DNA from: Terriglobia bacterium
GTDB lineage: Bacteria > Acidobacteriota > Terriglobia > UBA7540
Length of the DNA: 58,038 nucleotides
Assembly (NCBI GenBank): GCA_035712365.1
Contig: DASTAW010000017.1
Location: 1 to 58,038, forward strand
Reading direction: 5' to 3'
Part shown: positions 1-7,638 of the stretch, piece by piece
Layout: each line of letters starts with the position of its first letter
How positions within the stretch are numbered: position 1 is the first letter of the stretch
Position numbers and translations under genes: made by a program
Notes under the pieces: generated by a model
What the model saw: only the letters and a program-made list of their open reading frames with translations
What the model was told of the DNA's origin: nothing
Database searches by the model: none

Positions 1-233
1 GGAACTGCTGACCTTTTTCGATTTTCCCCGGCATCTCTGGCGCAAGCTGCGCACCACCAACGCCATCGAGCGCTGCTTTGTGGAAGTCCGTCGCCGCACC
101 CGGCCCATGGTCTGCTTCGTCAACGTCGAAAGCCTCGACCGCATCATCTATGCCATCTTCAATGGAATAAATGAGAAGTCTCAATGGAAAAACCGCACCC
201 TCCACCTTTTTACACAAGCAGCTTGACATCACC
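1..233 (+). mobile_element. Right end of an IS256-family insertion sequence
   Basis: This stretch is the 3' end of an insertion sequence. It aligns with the reverse complement of 57275-57500, including the non-coding tail after the transposase stop. The two copies agree through CTTGACATCACC and then diverge (AATCGAGG here, GCTTGGGT in the other copy), which places the element's right end at about position 233. The left part of the element lies outside the window, so terminal inverted repeats and target duplications cannot be assessed. Confidence 0.8.
2..226 (+). CDS. IS256-family (mutator-type) transposase, C-terminal fragment
   Basis: The frame is open from the window edge to a TGA at 224-226 and gives 74 residues. 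It holds the typical C-terminal stretch of mutator transposases: an aromatic/proline segment (TFFDFPRHLWRKLRTTNAIE), then ERCFVEVRRRTRPM and a tail ending NRTLHLFTQAA. TTNAIER is the conserved block around the last catalytic acidic residue (the E in NAIER) of the DDE domain. The protein is truncated by the window edge, so activity cannot be judged. It is nearly identical over its last 50 residues to the minus-strand copy at 57282, but differs earlier (FDFPRHLWRK against FSFPRHLWKK), so it is a separate copy and not an assembly duplicate of that one. Confidence 0.85.
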   Translation, partial: ELLTFFDFPRHLWRKLRTTNAIERCFVEVRRRTRPMVCFVNVESLDRIIYAIFNGINEKSQWKNRTLHLFTQAA

Positions 234-328
234 AATCGAGGACAATTACTTGTAATTTTAAAGGTTGTGGGATAGCATTCCGCGACTGGTAAGCAGCCGT
301 TCGCTCGGAGCGGTGATGGGAGGAATAT

Positions 329-1909
329 ATGGAACCGAAAGCCGCACCCAATAGGAAAAGTGCTCGTGCGGTTTTGATCGGCTTTGTAGCTTTGTTACTG
401 CCAGCACTGGCCGTCGCGGGCCAGCAGCAGGCTGCACCGGAGAACACGCTGGTTCGAAGGCCCATAAAGGCTGTTGGCTATGAGGTGGGCGGCGGAGCAA
501 CCCGAGTTGATCTGGCTGGCACTCGGCTTATGCCAGGCGCCAACGGAGAAGCCAGGATTGAGGCCAAAAAGGGCGTAACAGATATTGAGGTCGCCATCAC
601 AGGCCTGATTCGGCCCGAGCAACTCGCCAGCGAATTCCTCACCTATGTCTTGTGGGCTGCGTCACCGGATGGCCGCACCATGAATCTGGGAGAAATCCAG
701 GCCAGCAAGGCCGGGAATGGCCAAATCAAGGCTACCACGCAGTTTCAGACCTTCTCACTGTTTGTCACCGCCGAACCCTATTTTGCGGTCAGTCGCCCCA
801 GTGAACTGATTGTCCTCGAGAACCAGCCTGGTAAATCCACCAAGGGCAAAATCTTTGAAGTTAAGGACTACCCTCTCCTGGAGCGCGGCCAGTATGAGAA
901 ACTAGGGAACCCACTGGCACTCTCGCTTGACCTCAAGCACGTCCCGCTGGAGATGTACGAGGCAAGAAACTCCGTGGAGATCGCCAAATCCCGCGACGCA
1001 GAAAAGTACGCCCCGGAAATCTTCACTAAGGCAGAGAGCAGCCTGAAAATGTCAGAGAACCTGCTGGCCAGGAAGGCAGGCAGGAAGCAGATCATCTCGC
1101 AGGCGAGGCAGACGGTGCAGTTTTCAGAGGACGCTCGCGCCCTGGCCGTAAAGCGCCAGGAAGCCGAGCGGATCGAACAGGCAAGCCAGGCTGCAGCCGC
1201 GAAGGCCCGAGCTGAAGCCGAGGCAAAGGCAGCGGCGCAAGCGGCGGAAGCCAAACGCCAGGCCGACGAGGAGGCCCAGCGTCAGGCGGAGCTGGCGGCA
1301 GCCAGAGAAGCGCAACTGAAGGCGGAAACCGAAGCCATTGCGGCAAAGGAAGCGGCAGCCCGGGCGCAAGCCCAAGTCTTGGCGGAGAAGGAAGCTGCGG
1401 CCCGGCAGGACGCCGAACGCGCCCGACAGGTAGCCCAAGCCCTTCGCGCCCAGTTATTGGACCAACTCAACGCGGTTCTCGAAACCCGCGACACGCCGCG
1501 AGGCCTGGTGGTGACCATGGCCGATGTGTTATTCGACACCGGGAAATACAACCTGCGCCCCGAAGCCCGCGAGCGGCTGGCCCGGCTCTCAGGAATCGTG
1601 TCATCGCATCCCGGGCTGGTTCTCCAAGTGGAAGGTCATACCGACAGCGTGGGAAGCGATGAATTCAACCAGAAGCTTTCCGAGCAGCGCGCTGAGGCGG
1701 TCCGCGGCTATCTCATCGGGCAGGGATTGGCCCAGAACACGATTTCGGCCGTGGGGCTCGGTAAAGCTATGCCGATTGCGGATAACAGCACCGCGGAAGG
1801 ACGGCAGAAAAACCGCCGAGTGGAAATCATCGTGTCGGGCGAAGTGATTGGGGCGAAGATCGGTAGCAGCCATGGGCAGTCGAAACCCGACGGCCAGAGC
1901 GCACCCTAA
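329..1909 (+). CDS. OmpA-family protein with long Ala/Glu coiled coil
   Basis: Envelope protein of 526 residues that probably ties the outer membrane to peptidoglycan. The ATG at 329 follows a GGGAGGA SD site. A signal peptide (hydrophobic core about residues 15-30, cleavage after AVA) is followed by an unrecognised beta-rich N-terminal region (about 45-230), a strongly charged Ala/Glu/Lys/Gln coiled coil (about 250-380), and a C-terminal OmpA peptidoglycan-binding domain (about 400-505). The OmpA domain shows VLFDTGKYNLRPEAR, VEGHTDSVGS, LSEQRAEAVRGYL and KNRRVEI, the usual diaminopimelate-binding and fold motifs. There is no beta-barrel domain, so it resembles Pal/OmpA-like periplasmic tethers more than porins. 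It converges on the minus-strand regulator gene with only 24 bp between stops. Function beyond peptidoglycan binding is inferred. Confidence 0.88.
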   Translation: MEPKAAPNRKSARAVLIGFVALLLPALAVAGQQQAAPENTLVRRPIKAVGYEVGGGATRVDLAGTRLMPGANGEARIEAKKGVTDIEVAITGLIRPEQLASEFLTYVLWAASPDGRTMNLGEIQASKAGNGQIKATTQFQTFSLFVTAEPYFAVSRPSELIVLENQPGKSTKGKIFEVKDYPLLERGQYEKLGNPLALSLDLKHVPLEMYEARNSVEIAKSRDAEKYAPEIFTKAESSLKMSENLLARKAGRKQIISQARQTVQFSEDARALAVKRQEAERIEQASQAAAAKARAEAEAKAAAQAAEAKRQADEEAQRQAELAAAREAQLKAETEAIAAKEAAARAQAQVLAEKEAAARQDAERARQVAQALRAQLLDQLNAVLETRDTPRGLVVTMADVLFDTGKYNLRPEARERLARLSGIVSSHPGLVLQVEGHTDSVGSDEFNQKLSEQRAEAVRGYLIGQGLAQNTISAVGLGKAMPIADNSTAEGRQKNRRVEIIVSGEVIGAKIGSSHGQSKPDGQSAP

Positions 1910-1933
1910 GGCACGAATCGCGGGGCTGGGTGG

Positions 1934-3928
1934 TTAAGGCGGTAGCCCGACGCGGCGAACCAGGTCTTTGAATCTCGGGTCTGAGCGAATGGGATCCCAG
2001 GCTTGTTCCTGCTTGAGATACGCCGTCAGGAAATTGCGCTCCTCGTAGGCTCTGTCTAGCCAGGCGAAAGCATGGTCCCGGTCGCCCAAGTCGACATAAA
2101 CCATCGCCAGCACTATCCTCGGAATGTATCTGTGCCTGGCCTCCTCTTCCAGCCCACCGACCCATTCGCGAAGGGCGGTCTTAAAGTCGCCATTGGCGAA
2201 CCCGTCTGTTAGCGCATCGGCAAGCACGGGAAAGCCAGACAGGGCCATCGTCCTCTCCCATTCCCGAATGGCGTCGTCCTTTCTCCCAGAGGCTTCCAGA
2301 CACTTCGCCAAATACCAGTGCCACCCGGCGTCTGTGGATTTTGTCTTGTCCAGGTAGTCCCGCATTTGTTCGACCTGGTCCTCAGAGCCGAAATTGGGAG
2401 CGGTTGGATCATCAGACTCGAGTTGCCGCTCCAACCCCCTCTCTTTCTGGCCTTCATCCCGCCGCCCCATCTCCAGGAGATAGTCGGAATAACCGCCATG
2501 AGCGGATGCAGAGTTTGAGTTCAGCTCCACCGCCCGTTGGAATTCTTTGCCCGCACTCGACCAGCTCCAGTCATGCTCATATTGTGTCAGCAAGAGAGCC
2601 TTGGCCAAATGAGCTTCTACAAGCGTCTCATCCAGCGCCAACGCCTTCTCAACCTCGACCTTGGCTCTGGGGAGTAGATCCAAGTGCGGGACCTGTGGTG
2701 AGCTCAGAGCCTCATAAAACCCCAGATGGGCGCGAGCGTAGCCGGGGTCATCCCGAACCGCTTCCTTGAAATACCCGACGGCTCTTTGGAATGCCTCTTC
2801 GCTGGACTTCTCCCGGCCTTTCCGCAATTCCTGATCGATTGATCTACTCAAATAAAAGCGACCTGCAAGATAAGCGTCGTGAGCTTCCGGACTTACCGGC
2901 CGCGCGCTGGCCAAAATACCACTTTCCCGCGGCGTCAACGTCACCTGGATCTGCTCGGCGATTGACCGCGCCACTTCCCGTTGCAAGGCCATCACATCTT
3001 CAGCGCGGCGCTCGAAGCTTGCTCCCCAGAGATGTTTGTCGGTGGTCCCGTTAATTAACTGGGCGGTGATCCGCACGCGGCCGCCGGATCGCATGACCGT
3101 CCCCTCGACCAGCGCATCCGCCCCGAGTTCGCGCGCGATTTCCGGCATGGACTTATCAGTCTTCTTGAACCGCATCACTGAAGTCCGTGAGATCACCTTC
3201 AAGGCTGCGATCTGGGAAAGGTCCGTGATCAATTCCTCAGTCATGCCATCGGCGAAGTATTCCTGTGCGGGGTCGCCTGAAAGATTGGTTAACGGCAGCA
3301 CAGCGATGGACTGGATTCGCTGAGGCGATTCACGGCCTGCCCCAACAGCCTTTAACAATTGCTCCCGCACGCGAGCTACATCCAGGGCGATCAATAACGC
3401 CAGGAATAAAACCAGCGCCGCCACCACGGCAAGCCGCCATGTTTGCAGGGTCGGCCGCTTCCGGGAGACTTGCAGGGTAGCTGCCAGCCCCATTGGGAAT
3501 GCACTCGATGAGAGGACGGGCGCTGACGCGGGGGCACAGTTCTTAAGCGGCTCGGTTCCGTTCCCAGACGGTCGGATCATTTCTACCGTCGCGATGAAAC
3601 GGTATCCACGCCGGGGCACAGTCTCGACGTAGCGGGGAACATCAGCCGACTCGCCCAGAGCTTCGCGCAGCCGCTTGACAGCGTTGTTAAGCCCGTGGTC
3701 GAAGTCTACGAAGGTGTCGGCAGGCCAGATTCTTTGCCGCAGTTCGTCCCGGGTCACAACCTCGCCTGCTCGTTCCAGAAGAATGCGCAAGACCTGAAAC
3801 GGCTGGTCCTGCAGCCGGATTCTAACTCCCTGCTTACGTAACTCACAGGCGTCGAGATCAGCCTCGAACACGCCGAACCGCGCCGCCCCCGCCGCAGCTC
3901 TAGAGTCCGCATTCATGGACTTGGCCAC
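1934..3928 (-). CDS. Winged-helix (OmpR/CadC-type) membrane protein with TPR sensor region
   Basis: Predicted one-component regulator of 664 residues. An N-terminal Trans_reg_C winged helix (about 20-115) carries the usual family features (LLERAGEVVTRDELRQRIWP, NAVKRLREALGE, VETVPRRGYRF). It is followed by a linker, one membrane helix (about 165-185, LAVVAALVLFLALLIALDVA), a TolB-N/FlgO-like domain (about 205-330: IAVLPLTNLSGDPAQEYFADG, GADALVEGTVMRSGGRVRI), and several TPR-like helical repeats to the C terminus. This architecture is common and expanded in Acidobacteriota. By topology the DNA-binding domain is cytoplasmic and the TolB-like/TPR part extracytoplasmic, as in CadC; the ligand is unknown. 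ATG 3928 is used; an in-frame ATG four codons downstream (3916) is possible. It is transcribed divergently from the FG-GAP gene at 4131, a plausible but unproven target. Confidence 0.85.
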   Translation of the reverse strand: MAKSMNADSRAAAGAARFGVFEADLDACELRKQGVRIRLQDQPFQVLRILLERAGEVVTRDELRQRIWPADTFVDFDHGLNNAVKRLREALGESADVPRYVETVPRRGYRFIATVEMIRPSGNGTEPLKNCAPASAPVLSSSAFPMGLAATLQVSRKRPTLQTWRLAVVAALVLFLALLIALDVARVREQLLKAVGAGRESPQRIQSIAVLPLTNLSGDPAQEYFADGMTEELITDLSQIAALKVISRTSVMRFKKTDKSMPEIARELGADALVEGTVMRSGGRVRITAQLINGTTDKHLWGASFERRAEDVMALQREVARSIAEQIQVTLTPRESGILASARPVSPEAHDAYLAGRFYLSRSIDQELRKGREKSSEEAFQRAVGYFKEAVRDDPGYARAHLGFYEALSSPQVPHLDLLPRAKVEVEKALALDETLVEAHLAKALLLTQYEHDWSWSSAGKEFQRAVELNSNSASAHGGYSDYLLEMGRRDEGQKERGLERQLESDDPTAPNFGSEDQVEQMRDYLDKTKSTDAGWHWYLAKCLEASGRKDDAIREWERTMALSGFPVLADALTDGFANGDFKTALREWVGGLEEEARHRYIPRIVLAMVYVDLGDRDHAFAWLDRAYEERNFLTAYLKQEQAWDPIRSDPRFKDLVRRVGLPP

Positions 3929-4045
3929 CCTGTTGTTGACGCAAGTCTACCACAGGTTCAACTCGTAAGATATATGACCCTCTAAGTCCCATTTCATCAA
4001 CCACAAACCTCGTTATGAGCAGGAGCGAAATTAGAGCGTGGCTGG

Positions 4046-4063
4046 CCATTGACACGTCAATGG
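4046..4063. promoter_or_regulatory. 8-2-8 inverted repeat in a divergent intergenic region
   Basis: CCATTGAC-AC-GTCAATGG is a perfect 8-bp dyad with a 2-bp centre. It lies in the 202-bp gap between the winged-helix/TPR gene (start 3928, minus) and the FG-GAP gene (start 4131, plus), 68 bp before the latter. Size and symmetry fit a dimeric regulator site. The protein that binds it is unknown, and a chance dyad is possible. Confidence 0.35.
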
Positions 4064-4130
4064 TGGCAATGCGAAAAACTGACCAAAGTAAGGCCAATCA
4101 GCGTCGAGATATCCGCTGGGGAGGTGCTCG

Positions 4131-6233
4131 ATGAAGGGCAGCGGCCGCTACCACTCAATTTCAATTTGTCTATTGGTTTCCACAGCCGTGCTGTTTTGGC
4201 TGTTCTGTCGTCCGCCTGTGGCGGCAGCAGTCGAATTCAGCAATGCGATTAGCTATGCTGCGGGAATTAACCCGGTTGCCATAGTCACAGGCGACTTTAA
4301 TGGCGACGGCAAGCCGGACCTGGCGGTCGTGAACGCTGGCGACGGGACAACCACCAACCCGGGCAACGTGAGCATCCTGCTCGGCAAGGGCGATGGCACC
4401 TTCCAGGCCGCCGTGAACTACCCTGCCGGCCAAAGCCCAAATTCGATTGCGGTCGGCGACTTCAACGGCGACGGCAAGCTCGACTTGGCTGTCGCTAACC
4501 AGGGCATCGCGCTTCAAGCAATAGACGGCACCGTCAGCATCCTCTTGGGCAAGGGCGATGGCACGTTCCAGGCCGCCGTAGACTACACTGCGGGAAAGAT
4601 TCCATACTCAATTGCGGCTGGCGACTTCAATGGTGACGGCAAGCCCGATCTGGCGGTGGTCAATGCCGCTAACTCCCAGACCGCCACGCCCATCGATGGC
4701 GATCTGAGTATCTTGCTGGGCATTGGGGACGGAACCTTCCAGCCAGCCGTGGACTATCAGCCCTGCCCGTCGCCGGTGTCGGTCCTCCTTGCCGATCTCA
4801 ATCACGACGGAAATCTGGACGTGATCGCGCTGGATCAATCAACCGCTGCCCCCTCAGGAGTTTTGCTGGGTAACGGAGATGGCACTTTCCAGTCGCCCCT
4901 GCCCTTCAGTGCAGGAGGGCAGGGCGTGCTGGGCGACTTCAATCGCGACGGCAAATTGGACCTGGCGCTCAGGGTGGATCTTCTCCTGGGCAACGGCGAT
5001 GGTACCTTTCAGCCGGAAGTCACAATCGACCTAGGCGTTTTCTCAACCGTCGCGGTGGCCACCGATATCAATGGGGACGGCAAGCTCGATTTGGTCGGGT
5101 GGTACACGGCGTTTTGTTTCGACCGGACGAATTGTACGCCCGGCGTATACCCTGCCATTCTGCTCGGCCGTGGAGACGGGACTTTTTCGCGGCTAACGGA
5201 CACCTTCCCAGGCGCAATTGTCGGGGTCAAGGCCGCTGCGGATTTTAATGGTGACAACTTACCCGACCTGGTGGGGATTGACGGGAGTTCCGGTAAGGTC
5301 AACATCTTACTGAATGCGAGCCCCACATCGACGAAAGTAGACCTCGCGCTCGGAATGTCGCCGTCTAACAACACCCTCGCCGCGGGAACTAATCAGACTT
5401 TCAGGATTTCCGTTCTTAACGAAGGACCGATAGATGCCACGGGCGTGACCGTGACGGACATGCTGCCTGCAGAACTCACGTTCGTCTCGGCGAAAGCCAG
5501 CCAGGGCAGTTGCCAGGGAACGAGTTCGATTAGCTGCGACCTTGGCTCGCTGCTCTCGCCGGGCTCCGCAATGGTGACAATCACAGCAACCGTCAATGCA
5601 CCCGGCACAGGCAATACAATCACGAACCAAGCCAGTGTATCAGCAACCGAATCGGATTCAAACCTGGCAAACAATTCCGCCTCTGCCGTTACAAACATTC
5701 TGGACTTCCAGATGTCCGTTTCGGCGACCTCTTTGACAGTGGCCGCAGGCGCCTCCGCATCAGCCACAGTCTCGGTCGTGCCGGTTGGCGGATTCAACCA
5801 GGCTGCCACGCTCGCCTGTACGGGCGCGCCCAGCAACGCAACATGTGAAATCTCACCCGCTTCGCTGGCCCTGGACGGGTCGGACATGGCTTCGGCAACT
5901 CTGACGGTCAAGACGACGGCACGCTCTTCCGCACTGCCATTTGGCGGGACGAAGCCCTTCGTATTCACAAAACCTCTGCTCATCTTCTGGGCAACGTTTT
6001 TGATGCTGTTGTTACTGGTGGCGTGCAATGCAAGAGATCCCTGGCGTCGCAGTGCCGCGCGAGGCTTAATGTTCGCCACAGTGGCCCTGCTGGTTGTGAC
6101 CTGGGCCGCCTGCGGCGGAGGTAATAACACGGTTGGTTCTGGTGGACCGCCGCCGGAAGTTTCAACGCTGACCATCACCGCCACCGCCGGCAGTTTTACA
6201 CAGAGAGCGACGGTGACGCTCACCATTAAGTGA
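4131..6233 (+). CDS. Secreted FG-GAP/VCBS repeat protein with DUF11 domain and C-terminal membrane helices
   Basis: Predicted surface or secreted protein of 700 residues. The ATG at 4131 follows GGGGAGG. A signal peptide (ICLLVSTAVLFWLFC, cleavage near AAA) is followed by at least six FG-GAP/VCBS blades (about 45-400). Each has a calcium-loop motif such as GDFNGDGKPDLAVV paired with ILLGKGDGTFQ; together they should form a seven-bladed integrin-type propeller. A DUF11/CARDB-like beta-sandwich (about 403-525: GTNQTFRISVLNEGP, LANNSASAVT) and a second Ig-like module (about 530-610) follow. Unusually, the C terminus has two hydrophobic helices (LLIFWATFLMLLLLVAC and FATVALLVVTWAAC) and then a short beta-rich tail. 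The two cysteines after the helices look lipobox-like but are not N-terminal. The ligand is unknown; adhesion or polymer binding is inferred. Confidence 0.85.
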   Translation: MKGSGRYHSISICLLVSTAVLFWLFCRPPVAAAVEFSNAISYAAGINPVAIVTGDFNGDGKPDLAVVNAGDGTTTNPGNVSILLGKGDGTFQAAVNYPAGQSPNSIAVGDFNGDGKLDLAVANQGIALQAIDGTVSILLGKGDGTFQAAVDYTAGKIPYSIAAGDFNGDGKPDLAVVNAANSQTATPIDGDLSILLGIGDGTFQPAVDYQPCPSPVSVLLADLNHDGNLDVIALDQSTAAPSGVLLGNGDGTFQSPLPFSAGGQGVLGDFNRDGKLDLALRVDLLLGNGDGTFQPEVTIDLGVFSTVAVATDINGDGKLDLVGWYTAFCFDRTNCTPGVYPAILLGRGDGTFSRLTDTFPGAIVGVKAAADFNGDNLPDLVGIDGSSGKVNILLNASPTSTKVDLALGMSPSNNTLAAGTNQTFRISVLNEGPIDATGVTVTDMLPAELTFVSAKASQGSCQGTSSISCDLGSLLSPGSAMVTITATVNAPGTGNTITNQASVSATESDSNLANNSASAVTNILDFQMSVSATSLTVAAGASASATVSVVPVGGFNQAATLACTGAPSNATCEISPASLALDGSDMASATLTVKTTARSSALPFGGTKPFVFTKPLLIFWATFLMLLLLVACNARDPWRRSAARGLMFATVALLVVTWAACGGGNNTVGSGGPPPEVSTLTITATAGSFTQRATVTLTIK

Positions 6234-6279
6234 TCTGAGATACAGGAATCGAGTGCTGGCTGACCCACCGTGGCGGGGT

Positions 6280-6295
6280 CCGCTTGGGAAAGCGG
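6280..6295. terminator. Small hairpin between convergent genes
   Basis: CCGCTT-GGGA-AAGCGG is a perfect 6-bp stem with a 4-base loop, between the stop of the FG-GAP gene (6233) and the stop of the convergent isomerase-like gene (6313). There is no T-run on either side, so an intrinsic bidirectional terminator is only possible. Confidence 0.3.
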
Positions 6296-6312
6296 CCGGC
6301 GGCGCAGCTTGC

Positions 6313-7263
6313 CTACGCCAGGGCTTTCTTGACCACTCGCAGCAGGCCTTGCATGGAACGCTCGGTGGTCTGCTGGTGGGTCATGCCGGGGGCCTTGAAC
6401 TCGCATTCCAGCGACATGGTTCCGTCGTAGTGGGCACGAGCGAGCGCCCGCAACTGGCCCGCGAGATTGATGACGCCCTCGTCGGCAAAGGTTTCGTGGC
6501 ACTGCTTGCCGCCCGGGCCGCACTGCATCCCTTTCAGGTGGAGGTGCCAGATGCGGCTCTTGTCGAGCGCGTCATAGCCGTCCGGGTATGACACCTCGCC
6601 GTGCGTGTAGCCGTTGCCCACGTCCCAGTTGAAGCCCACAATCGAAGCCGGCGTCTTTTTGAGAATCGCGGCGGTTTCGTGCCCGGTTCCGCCGTTGCAC
6701 GATTCTTCATTCTCAATCACCAGCCGCACGCCTTCCCCGTGGGCCACCTCCGCGGCCTTCGACAGCTCTTCGGAAACGCGCGAATAGATTTTTTCCGGCT
6801 CGGATACGCGCCAGAAGGTGAAGCCGCGAACCTTGTCCGTTCCCCAGGCGTGGCAGCGTTCGGCGGCGCGCTTCAGCAGGTCCATCTGGCCCGAGTAAGG
6901 ATAGGCATCCTTCTGGGCGCTAACAGGTTTTGTTCCCGGCAGCGCGCACTTGTAGAGGGCCGAATCCACCACCGAACATTTGAACTGATACTCGCCGAGC
7001 AGTTGCTTCACCCGCCTGATCTCTTCCGGCGTTGCCTCGGTGTTGTATTTTCCCCGAATGGCGCGAATCTCAACCCACGACAGGCCGTAGCCCTTCATGA
7101 GCTTCAGGGCGTCACCCAGGTCCGGCGAAAAGCCGTCGCTGATGGCTCCAAGTTTGAACCTGCCGAACGATTGTGCGGGCAGGCCCCAGGCCTCCGCGCC
7201 CTGCGCGCAAAAAGCGGCCCCGGCCGCCAGAACAGAATTCTTCAGGAACGTACGGCGCTGCAT
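6313..7263 (-). CDS. Tat-exported sugar phosphate isomerase/epimerase-like TIM barrel protein
   Basis: Xylose-isomerase-like TIM barrel protein of 316 residues. The open frame extends upstream to 7497, but the start is placed at ATG 7263 because GGAGG precedes it and the protein then begins with a twin-arginine signal, MQRRTFLKNSVLAAGAAF. The barrel spans about 35-310 with family-like features: SWVEIRAIRGKYN near the N terminus, VIENEESCNGGTGHETA (an acidic metal-ligand region), GFNWDVGN and IWHLHLKG (Asp and His ligands), and a late Glu in MSLECEF. Family members isomerise or epimerise keto-sugars or inositols; the substrate here is unknown. Tat export implies folding with a cofactor in the cytoplasm and function in the periplasm, unlike the classic cytosolic enzymes. 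Confidence 0.85.
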   Translation of the reverse strand: MQRRTFLKNSVLAAGAAFCAQGAEAWGLPAQSFGRFKLGAISDGFSPDLGDALKLMKGYGLSWVEIRAIRGKYNTEATPEEIRRVKQLLGEYQFKCSVVDSALYKCALPGTKPVSAQKDAYPYSGQMDLLKRAAERCHAWGTDKVRGFTFWRVSEPEKIYSRVSEELSKAAEVAHGEGVRLVIENEESCNGGTGHETAAILKKTPASIVGFNWDVGNGYTHGEVSYPDGYDALDKSRIWHLHLKGMQCGPGGKQCHETFADEGVINLAGQLRALARAHYDGTMSLECEFKAPGMTHQQTTERSMQGLLRVVKKALA

Positions 7264-7638
7264 TGTTGAAACCTCCGGATGGATCTTTTGCCACCGGACG
7301 ACCGATAAGGCCGCCGAAGACAGAGAAACAGTATACTGCCAGAATTTCTCCCGTCGATGAAAGAATGAACTTTGAATTACGAAGGGTGAACGATGAGCCT
7401 TTAAGGATGAAGGGTGAAGGGTGAGGTGTGAAGGATGAAACAGAAAGCCCGAGCGACGGAGTCCAGGTGCACGCGCAGTGCGATGCCGCGATTTCACTTA
7501 TCCAATTTCAAATGCCAAATTCCAGAACTGAAAAACCCACCACTCAGGACCACAAAGTCATTCATAATTCCTAATTTGTAATTACCCGGATTCATCATCT
7601 CTTCACTGGCCACTAATCACTTACCACTAACTACTGCC
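7264..7638. repeat. Repeat-rich spacer downstream of ADOP gene 1
   Basis: This 375-bp gap has no convincing gene. At about 7385-7440 it carries a degenerate tandem array of 7-8 bp units of the type GATGAAGGGTGA. From 7500 to 7600 it is AT-rich with CAAATGCCAAATTCC and TAATTTGTAATTAC segments. At 7610-7638 it ends in CACTAATCACTTACCACTAA, the element that recurs just downstream of each of the three ADOP stop codons. Confidence 0.6.

Noticed and set aside
5393-6523. Minus-strand frame of 376 codons over the FG-GAP gene end.
   Set aside because: Its 5' part is antisense to the FG-GAP gene and its 3' part runs out of frame through the isomerase-like gene; no recognisable product.
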